DNA from: Triglochin maritima
Taxonomy: Eukaryota > Streptophyta > Magnoliopsida > Alismatales > Juncaginaceae
DNA length: 64,000 nucleotides
Assembly: GCA_963682175.1 (NCBI GenBank)
Contig: OY821771.1
Location: 35,670,201-35,734,200 of the forward strand
Direction of reading: 5' to 3'
The stretch's first letter is position 1; each line of letters starts with the position of its first letter. Below are positions 56,434 to 64,000 of the stretch, one piece after another. The notes under the pieces were generated by a model that had not been told where the DNA came from, did not search any database, and was given only the letters and a program-made list of their open reading frames with translations. Made by a program: the position numbers and the translations under genes.

Positions 56434-57419
56434 GGGGCTACTATTCGTCGTCGGAAAACTACTTAAATCGTCCTAAAAATTATCTTTTTGCCCTTAACAA
56501 ATCAATTAACACCAATTTCGTCTCGTGTCTTTAAACAAGATTTTCGACTCACTTTTACTCACATTCCTAATACCAACCCCACGAAAATGTCTGACGAAGC
56601 ACCTGGATCTAGCGAGGTAACAGAGGCGGATTTTTTTCCGACTCGGACGTCTGGCTAAGACGCCTCCACCAGATGCCCCGTTTTTTTTTAGTTTTTTTAT
56701 TTTCTGTTAAATTAATTTTTTCGAGGTTTCGTTGCAAGTTTTCGGTGATGATGGAGTAGATTACAATGAGTTTTTATAGTAAATAAATATTTACAACAAT
56801 CGAGGAAGTTTGTAAATGGGCGAAACAAGTTGCAATAGGAGTCAGATTTTTTTGGGTCATATCATCATACAAACCAAAAGCAGATAACCGGATGGATTAT
56901 TACCTGAGATGTGATCGCAGACATGAAATGAGTTCTCGTGATACGAGTATTACACTGCGGAAGAACAAAAAAAGAAAAGGTTGCGGTTGTCGTTTTTTGG
57001 TAAAAGTAGTCGAACGACGGGATCATGATGGATGAGTCGTTGTTTCTAATAGCACCTATGGGCATCACAACCACGCACTTGTAGTTTATTCAGAGGGTCA
57101 CCGACAGGTCAGCGAACTTAGTGCTAGGGCCAAGCAAATTGTTCGTGATATGACAGAAACACAAGCAAGACCACGTAACATTTTGTTGGCAGTAAAGGAG
57201 AAATTCCCGGAGGATAATCTCAATCAAAGACACATTTATAACTTCAGAGAGTACATGAGGATGACGAAATCTGAAGACATGAATCATGCTCAGCAGTTTC
57301 TCAGTCAGGCAGTGCAGTATAACTATTTGCATTGGATTGTGGCAGATGAAGAAATAATGTCCCCACTCACGCATTTTTGACACATTCGACTTCAGTTCAC
57401 ACTACTACAGAAAATGGAA

Positions 57420-57790
57420 TATACGTCGGATGTACGGGGCTATATACGTCGGATATAAGCACTCCCCAATCTGACGTCTATGTGTGACGTCGGCTATGGT
57501 ATCGTCGACGTCTATACCTGACGAATAGACGTCGGCTGTAATTAGAAGTTGACGTATATTCGTTAACGTATAGACGTCGGCCTATACAACACCCGACGTC
57601 TATGCTTTAGGTATAGACGTCGGTGCAATAACATGCGACGTCTATTCTTTAGGGATAGACGTCGGTGGAATAACATACGACGTCTATCCTTAAAGTATAT
57701 ACGTCGGATTCAACATAAGGTCGACGTCTATTCCTTTCTTTACAGGAATACACGTCGGGTAATATAAACAGCCGTCGTGTATTCCTAAAC
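57420..57790. repeat. Left subterminal GACGTC repeats of the CACTA element
   Basis: About 15-20 copies of ACGTCGG, GACGTCTAT or their complement, in alternating orientation. A matching shorter block is at 58555-58725. Confidence 0.88.
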
Positions 57791-57899
57791 CTGGACAAAA
57801 AAAATAAATAGCATCCGACGAAATTGTTTTTATTCGTCGTATTCGTGTACATACAACTGCACCAAATTCGTTCACCTATAAATTTGTTCACAAATACTC

Positions 57900-58000
57900 A
57901 AAATTTCGTCCACATATACATACAAGCACAAACACACAAGCATACATGCACAAACATACAACCATACATGCACAAACATACAAAGCATACACAATTGACA
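57900..58000. repeat. ACAAACATACA-type low-complexity repeat
   Basis: CATACATGCACAAACATACA occurs twice in close succession (about 57941 and 57961) within a CA-rich block of the CACTA interior. Confidence 0.75.
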
Positions 58001-58126
58001 TTCAACACACTTGCAATTAATTCATTCTAAAATTAAGGCGATTATATTAAGGCATAAAGTGTAGGTTTGTAATACAAGTGCACTTGTTAACTAAATTACA
58101 AAAAATACTATTGGCAGGAGAACCTC

Positions 58127-58400
58127 TTAGTTCGACAACATGTTTCTGATGAAATATTGAGCCCATCGGTCGTGAGTTTCATCGAGCTCCTGTTGCGAGA
58201 AGGGATCACTAGTTTTTGGGAAAACCTATCAAAAAAATACAAGTGTGTTGAATATTAATAACTAAATATTGAAACTACAATTGAATAACAATCTACATTA
58301 CCTCGGTTAGACATACGTCTTGAGTTACCACATTGAGGATTTCCACCATGTATCTCATCACGTAGTAACCGCATTCCGTATTTCCAACCTGCTTCCGGTA
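58127..58400 (-). pseudogene. Ulp1-like protease C-terminal exons in the CACTA element
   Basis: Minus-strand exon 58400-58302 reads YRKQVGNTECGYYVMRYMVE and continues ILNVVTQDVCLTE. It holds the cysteine motif of Ulp1-like (C48) peptidases in the form usual for CACTA-linked copies (Q-x3-T-E-C-G-Y-Y-V-M-R). A GT..AG intron follows (58301-58226), then exon 58225-58127 with VFPKTSDPFSQQELDETHDR and WAQYFIRNMLSN before TAA. Both exons are open and splice in frame. The histidine and aspartate part of the protease is absent, so only the end of the gene survived. Autonomous CACTA elements often carry such a second gene. Confidence 0.78.
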
Positions 58401-58971
58401 CTACAAACATAGAAATTCGCTAAATATTTGTTCCTAACTTAATTAACAACAATGGGATAGAACGTACTCTCATTCCATGTCATGTTATTCCTGTTTTTGT
58501 GGTTGTTCTCCTACCACCTAAAGCTCTGTAAACCTTAATTGCCCACCTATCACACCCGACGTATATAGGTCGACGTCTATACACCATAGACGTCGGCCAA
58601 ACTTGGTATTCTTACACCCGACGTCTATAGTACAATATAGACGTCGGTCTCCCTAAAGGCCGACGTCTATTTTGTCCCCTCCCCACTAGACGTCGGTGGT
58701 CATAAAGGACGACGTCTATTGGGCGACGAGTAAAGCCTATTTTGCAGTAGTGTCAGTTGTTGCGTACATACCCTTTCATAATCTGCATGGATTTGACGTA
58801 TAAGACGAACAAGTACAAGATGCCTTTGTTTGAGATGGTTGGGATTACTCCAACAAACATGAATTTCCTCGTCGGATATGCGAGTTTGAAGGATAAGACT
58901 GAGTCTAGTTATCGGTGGGTGTTGGAGAGGTTGCGAGATCTGTTATTGAATATTGTTAGCCCGACTACAAT

Positions 58972-59714
58972 TGTAACGCCCCGAGCCCGGACAACTGCTC
59001 ACCCGCCCGAACCCGGTGCGTTAAGATACGATCCACGATCCTGACCGCTGCGCACTCTGATATTTAAATCCATCTGATAGGCCCATAATTAATCTGAAAA
59101 ATATAATCAACAATTTGTGAGCTCGACAGCCCTCAAGTACCAACTATCAATCAATCAGAATCATAATCATGTGGAAAATAATACGAAATATGACATTCAG
59201 TCAATAAGCACAATCAAGAGACATGCATCACAAATAAAATACATGCATAACAATCTGGAACCCCCATTCGGATTCTACCACATCCTGTGCTTCTGAAATC
59301 TATCAATCAGTCAGACGCACACTTGGTAGCTCCACACTAACGACAGGAAGCCCTTTCCTCTCTCGGGTGGCTCCACGCTGTCCGCTAGGCAGCTCTTTCC
59401 TAAGTTGCTCTGCCAGAAACATACACACAGCCACAGGACATGTCGACCGAAACACCACCATGCAATCATATGCATATCCATAAAATCAATATTAATGCTC
59501 AACATGCAAGCAACTACGAATATCAAGAGAGACAGACATGATATGAAACTGAAGAATAACGAATCAGTACTTGCCTCAAAATCTCCATCTTTTTCTTCTC
59601 AATATTCTTCTCAAAATTTCATCTTCTCCTAAAACCACACAATCATCCAACAATCTTAATTAGTCCATTAAGATATTTGATTATTACCTCAACTAAAAAA
59701 TTCAGGATATTACA
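58972..59714 (-). mobile_element. Short gypsy-like solo LTR in the MULE-2b transposase
   Basis: 743 bp from TGTAACGCCCCGAGCC to GGATATTACA, with the perfect 5-bp duplication ACAAT (58967-58971 and 59715-59719). Removal restores TTIITDWEM in the transposase. The reverse complement ends GGGGCGTTACA, a common 3' end of plant gypsy LTRs, so minus orientation is inferred. No coding content; unrelated in sequence to families A-D here. Confidence 0.88.
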
Positions 59715-60192
59715 ACAATAATAACAGACTGGGAGATGAGTCTGATGCGACCAGTGCCAGATGTTTTTCCTGAGTCTGCTTATTTACTTTGCACCTGGCA
59801 TATCAACAAAGACGTGTACAACTATGCATACCACGTATTCGGCAAGAGCAATCAGCTTGCAGAGAGTTTTAGGCGTGGAAAGTGGAGGAGAGTCATGCTT
59901 TCTGATTCACAGACGGATTATGATAGAGCGATCCGTAATCTGAAAGATTCTTTCAAGTCCTGGCCAGTACTCACGGAGTATGTGGAAGATGCATGGTTGG
60001 TGCATAAAGAAACATTTGTGTTGAATTGGACGAATAAAGTTTTTCATTTCGGCGACACTACGAACTACAGAGTGGAAAGTGGACATTCGGCTCTGAAAGA
60101 GTGGATCACTACATCGACTGTCGCTCTCGACACTCTTTTCGACCGCATGAACTCGGCTATTGAAATGCAGCTGACGAATAATTGGAACTTTC

Positions 60193-62240
60193 TGTAGGAT
60201 TTCATGTTTAATTATACATATATATTTTTCGAATTTTTATGTATAATAAGGATCAATTTTCAATTTTCTAGAATTTATTGCATGCATCGGTTTGTTTTAA
60301 CAAACTAGTTTCAAAAACTCTATTAAAACAAACAAGAGCTCTGAAATTCATACCTAGAAGTTCTCAAAAACTTCTTGAAGATTCGGAGACGGTTGGGATG
60401 CTCCTCGCTGCGCCGGATGCCTCCGAGTATTCACCAAACTCTAAACAAGATCGGAGAGAGGGAAGCTAGTCTCTCAATCTCCGATTGGGTTTAGAATCTA
60501 ATTACTAACCCCTCTTTAGTTCCCTTTAGAAGTTGACCTCTGAAAAAAACTAAAACTAAACTTAAGAATTAAGGAATTTTCGTGGAGAATTATGGAGAGA
60601 GATTTTGCATAAGAAAAATAATGAATTAATTAAGGAGGTAATGAGATAACCTTGTATTTATAGGTTCTCTCCAAATTACCTATTCATGTGCAATCCCTTG
60701 CCCATGATCTCATGCAAAATTCCATCTAACCATCCATTATTTAATAATAAATAATATTAGCCACGAATTAAATCAATTATGGACCAATTCCATGCATGAT
60801 CTAATTAATTCTTAAATTAATTCTGCATAAAACCGTCTGGACCGGTCGACCGTTACGAAGGTCCGGTCGACCGCCCGAACCCAATTTCGGTCGACCGTGC
60901 AAGATTCGGTCGACCGTTCTTAACGTAGAATATTTCATCGCAATGTTCGGTCGACCGACCGATAGATTCGGTCGACCGTTCCGAACAGACGAAAATTCCC
61001 TGTTATCGGTCGAGACACGTCCGGTCGACCGTGCACCTTCGGTCGACCGTTATTCATTAACCGGTCGACCGTTTGCACAGTCTTGCAGACTTGTCAAATT
61101 TCGGTTTAACCCCTACAAAATTTGACATTTCGGGATTAGTAGTAAATTCACAACTTATGTAACATATTATCCTATGTAATGATCAATCATTACACCCCAT
61201 AATATTTACATCACATATGAATTTAATTTAGATTCTAATTATGTTATTAATCACAACATAATTTTGATTTTGCTTGTTCACCCCATGTGTCATATTTTCT
61301 ACATGAAACCCGACACATCCTATGAACTCAAAATCCCCATTTCTTGTTTCCCAGTTTTGTGGTGTGACCTATGGGAGGATCTAAACTAAGTTGACAGTGA
61401 TATTAAGAGCTTAATATCACAAGCTATAAGCGGTATCTAGCTACACATTATAGCTCCCAATTAGTTAGATGTCTTAATTCCACTCGAACCAAAACCTGAT
61501 CTACTTAGTGATGGAGTGCATCACTTGTGTCCGTCCCTTGCCTCATGATATTAAGAATACACACAAAGTAGTATTGTGTCATCTTTGTATTAGTATTCAT
61601 TTCTTGATCTCTTTAAGCTAGTTATAAATATGTGACTTAACTCAAATCACATTGTGCACATTATAACTTTGCTTTATCAAGGGGCCCACTAATATCATCA
61701 CTCAATTAAGAGGGGCAATGATAGTCTTTTGACTAACTATCTTCTCCAACAAAAGTTGTACTTAACCAACCAATGCCTTTACACTACACTGATCGATAGT
61801 TCAAGACACTGATCTAATTAAGTATTCCTTAAGCGATTAGATATAAGTCTCATATCAAATGACCAAAGACACAGTAAAATATTAATGACACAGAAACACA
61901 TTTCTATAATAGTTTACTTATTAGGTCTATTCAGTATACAAAAGTAATATTTTCCTCTTTTGCATACCCGTGTCGTCTCTCACTTGTAGAGCTACAATGA
62001 TCTATGACCAACACGACAATCTTAACTCGGTAATTAATGTCCCATGTTAATTACCATGATTGCGAATATCTTTTGTTTTATGCAAACCAATATCTTTCAG
62101 AGCTCTACGGTTAAGGACCAAGAGCCTCTTCCTTAACATTTCTAAAAGACGAATAACATAAACAAGGAACAAAATGATTTCTCATTCAATTCATAATAAT
62201 TGACATTTAAAAGTAAAACTTTTAGAACACATTCCCTTCA
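60193..62240 (-). mobile_element. Solo LTR, copia family B, in the MULE-2b transposase
   Basis: 2048 bp from TGTAGGATTTCATG to ACATTCCCTTCA, with the perfect duplication CTTTC (60188-60192 and 62241-62245). Removing it restores the transposase sequence seen intact at about 50480 in MULE-2a. It is very similar to 2698-4818, especially across 61330-62240. The minus-strand TATA is near 60656 (TTGTATTTATAGG). It holds a GGTCGACC array. Confidence 0.95.
60844..61070. repeat. GGTCGACC array in the copia family B LTR
   Basis: Palindromes start at 60844, 60865, 60889, 60908, 60949, 60970, 61008 (half), 61023, 61041 and 61063. Neighbour spacings are 21, 24, 19, 41, 21, 38, 15, 18 and 22. Most are the perfect CGGTCGACCG, unlike the variable cores in the sister LTR at 3343-3640. 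Confidence 0.92.
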
Positions 62241-62913
62241 CTTTCTTGAAGATTCGAGACGTCGAAATTTGGCAAACTATATAGGTCCTTTGTTTCAGCA
62301 TATAAATGGCCGAGTTTCGCATCGCTGCTTGTCGTTATTGACTCAGGAGTTGAAGTGAATGCAAGACTTAAGTAATGAAGTTGAATATCGTTGCGGGTGT
62401 GCTTTTCTGACATCACATGGGATTCCTTGTGCATGTACCATGTACGAGTGTTTTGCGTCAGGTGATGGAATTTATTTAGAGCAGATTCATCCATTCTGGA
62501 AAACACTTGTCATTGGAGAACGAGTCCATATGTCAGAGTTTGTGGATCAGTCAGCACAAGACGTCGAGCATTTTCGGAAGCTCGTTGATGAGATTTCGGA
62601 TAGCGACCCTGCAGTAATTCGTAGTGCCTCTCGTATTTTATACGAACAGTTACACCCTGATATTAAGGTATGAGGTCGACCTAGGGGAAAGTCGACACGT
62701 CGGGACCCGAGTGCCTTCGTGTATGCTAAGCAAGGTCGTGGTCGGTCTGCCAGTAGTGGGAGCAGGGGTCGTGGTTGGTCTTCCAATTCGTCTCGATCGT
62801 CCGTGAACACGGGCACATGATCTGGTATGACGATATCTTTGTTGTTATTTAATATATATCACTAATCTAGATAGGTTGAATATATTATCTCTTAATTTTA
62901 TTGTTTTAATGAA

Positions 62914-63558
62914 TTGCTATTTCTCCATCTTACAGTGTCCGGACAGACTGACGTGGATAACTTCTCATATGTTGATAAACTGTCAGGAATTATTTTACCA
63001 TTTCTGGAGAGGTGGAATGACGTACGTGCTGATGACAACTATGGATTTCGATGGGTTGCCGATGTCTTCCATGGTGGTCAAGACAACTGGTTGTACGCCC
63101 GTCGTGCGATTTCTAATGAGATAGGTGCACATCCTATTTATGAGAGTATCTATTTCGACAATGTGGTACAGGCTCGTCAACAAATTGATTGGGGTGGGGG
63201 AGCTTGTGACGAAGATCATTATATGGAAGTTTGGGCCGACTTGTTTCCGATTGATAATTTTTACAAGTGTGCGGTCATGTATTTCTCAATGGGAACGGAT
63301 GGTTCGTTGTTCCCGTGTCTTACTATGCTACCTTGGGAGAGTCCGTCTACCATGATTAGACCTGTCAGAGAGTTGGTCATTGCTCATTTAGGGAGTTACA
63401 GATATTTTATTCATTTGGAATTAGCTGATGATTTCCCAGTACCTCCTATAGCGACCTTGTGGTATCAAATGCGAGATGAGAGTGTTGTTGGATGGGAGGA
63501 TCAGTACGAAAGTAGGATGACGTATTGGAACCGGTTACGTAGTACATTTTGTTTGTAA
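62914..63558 (+). pseudogene. OTU-like domain at the end of the MULE-2b transposase gene
   Basis: An intron probably ends at the acceptor CATCTTACAG (62936). The following frame reads YVDKLSGIILPFLERWNDVR, then ADDNYGFRWVADVFHGGQDN and WLYARRAISNEI, ending WNRLRSTFCL at TAA. This matches the OTU-like cysteine-protease region that follows FAR1/MuDR-type transposases in plants, where the active site normally reads D-G-N-C-G-F-R. Here it is DDNYGFR: the catalytic cysteine position is tyrosine and the glycosylase-like turn G is D. About 205 residues are open without a stop. An in-frame TGA at 62818 precedes the intron, so it may be separate from the transposase now. OTU proteins cut ubiquitin; this copy should not. 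Confidence 0.75.
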
Positions 63559-63841
63559 TTTGTAATGCATTTATAATGTATAATATATCGTGTATTTGTA
63601 CTTATATCGTGTTGTTCTTTTACTAGATTTTAAATTTAAGTATTAAAAATATGATATCTACAGAAATAAGTAGAAGATATGTTCGTGAGAAATAAGTATT
63701 AAAAATACGATAGTCAAAGAAATAAGTAGAAGATATGTTCGTAAGAAATAAATAATAAGAGTACACAGATAAGCATAAGCAAATACCAACCAATATAGTA
63801 ACAGTGCAACATATAAAAAAACGATAGTAAGAGCAAGTCAA

Positions 63842-64000
63842 CTAGAGCTCAATATCCGAATCATGGTCCGAAATGCCCAACTGGTTGTTCCAATCCTCGA
63901 TTAGGCAATCCCAATTTGTACATGCAAGTCTCGTATCCTCAGTCGGCATCATGTCTCTCTGTCGCAAGAACGGCTGCGTATACCGTATCGCCATACTCAT
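63842..64000 (-). pseudogene. Last exon of the PMD gene of MULE-2b (cut by the window end)
   Basis: The minus-strand frame reads YTQPFLRQRDMMPTEDTRLA, then CTNWDCLIEDWNNQLGISDH and DSDIEL before TAG. It corresponds to exon 3 of the MULE-2a PMD gene at 49548-49709. No stop lies within it. The rest of the gene lies to the right of the window. Confidence 0.85.

Larger units (their letters stand above)
57400..58752. mobile_element. Small CACTA element in the MULE-2b transposase
   Basis: Ends CACTACTACAGAAAATGG at the left and GCAGTAGTG at the right are the inverted repeats of plant CACTA (EnSpm) transposons. The 3-bp duplication TCA (57397-57399 and 58753-58755) agrees with the family rule. Length is 1353 bp, so it is non-autonomous. 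Subterminal regions (57420-57790 and 58555-58725) are packed with the motif GACGTC in both orientations (TAGACGTCGG and its complement), the usual transposase-binding layout. The interior carries the 3' end of an Ulp1-like gene on the minus strand. Confidence 0.92.
56587..62850 (+). pseudogene. MULE transposase (FAR1/MuDR type) of MULE-2b, interrupted three times
   Basis: Exon 1 is 56587-56616 (MSDEAPGSSE). Intron 1 ends at 56725. Exon 2 pieces are 56726-57399, 58756-58971, 59720-60192 and 62246-62820; adding them back in order follows MULE-2a. Zinc domain: YLRCDRRHEMSSRDTS and KGCGCRFLVKVVE. Catalytic region: ICMDLTYKTNKYKMPLFEMV, then after the LTR IITDWEMSLMRPVPDVFPES, LLCTWHINKDVYNYAYHVFG and TTNYRVESGHSALKEW. 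SWIM finger CGCAFLTSHGIPCACTMYEC is at 62390-62450. A Gly/Arg/Ser-rich tail follows (GRGRSASSGSRGRGW). Stops near 56780 and 57035 show it was decaying. It preserves frames that MULE-2a has lost around 50918 and 51238. Confidence 0.9.
56434..64000. mobile_element. MULE-2b: second copy of the MULE-2 family, with three later insertions
   Basis: The left end GGGCTACTATTCGTCGTCGG matches both ends of MULE-2a. The transposase runs on plus from 56587, a PMD gene on minus enters from the right edge (63842-64000), so the element continues beyond the window. Later insertions are a CACTA element (57400-58752), a gypsy solo LTR (58972-59714) and a family B solo LTR (60193-62240), each with its own perfect target duplication. 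Without them, 3422 bp of MULE-2b remain in the window. The left target duplication cannot be checked without the other end. Confidence 0.9.

Overview
This window looks like nuclear DNA of a flowering plant, probably a eudicot. It holds one recognisable host gene, a five-exon DNA-3-methyladenine glycosylase I (52408-55223) with plant-style GT..AG introns and a TATA box. Nearly everything else is retrotransposon and DNA-transposon sequence of plant type: Ty1/copia, Ty3/gypsy chromovirus, Mutator-like (MULE) and CACTA elements. The species cannot be named from the sequence.

Layout. 1-2119: 3' part of a decayed copia element with its 3' LTR. 2296-12430: a decayed gypsy element (G1), 5'-truncated and interrupted by three solo LTRs (2698-4818, 5444-6965, 8938-10480). 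12431-14509: non-coding, with an LTR-like stretch. 14510-16563: inverted solo LTR of gypsy family A. 16569-18833: nothing recognised. 18834-36537: a three-level nest. Gypsy element G2 (two family A LTRs, tRNA-iMet primer site, broken gag-pol) carries in its 3' LTR a complete gag-only element C (LTRs 25746-27279 and 33230-34766, target duplication CTCAC), which in turn carries a truncated inverted copia piece (29598-31882). 36693-38265: a solo LTR resembling SIRE/Maximus-type copia LTRs. 40446-42764: a diverged family A solo LTR. 43319-47501 and 47514-52225: two MULEs of different families lying end to end, with overlapping target duplications. 52290-55223: the glycosylase gene. 56434 to the window end: a second copy of the second MULE family, interrupted by a CACTA element and two solo LTRs.

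LTR families used below: A, gypsy, about 2.05-2.3 kb, ends TGTTA..TTACA; B, copia, about 1.5-2.1 kb; C, about 1.54 kb, ends TGATTG..CAATCA; D, about 1.57 kb.

The most unusual signal is an array of short palindromes, consensus CGGTCGACCG, found in gypsy family A LTRs and also in copia family B LTRs. In family A the palindromes come mostly in pairs whose starts lie 21-22 bp apart, about two turns of B-DNA, while the DNA between pairs is variable. Other LTR families here carry different palindromes, some repeated at 21 or 31 bp. Also notable are the MULE-2 family, in which convergent transposase and plant-mobile-domain genes each begin with a tiny exon and an intron holding GACGCC-type hairpins; two separate captures of Ulp1-like protease sequence; and an OTU-like domain whose catalytic cysteine position reads tyrosine.

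How the parts act together: the transposon genes are almost all broken by stops, frameshifts, deletions or insertions, so the window is mainly a record of past transposition. The glycosylase gene is the only part expected to serve the host, and a MULE end lies about 70 bp from its TATA box.
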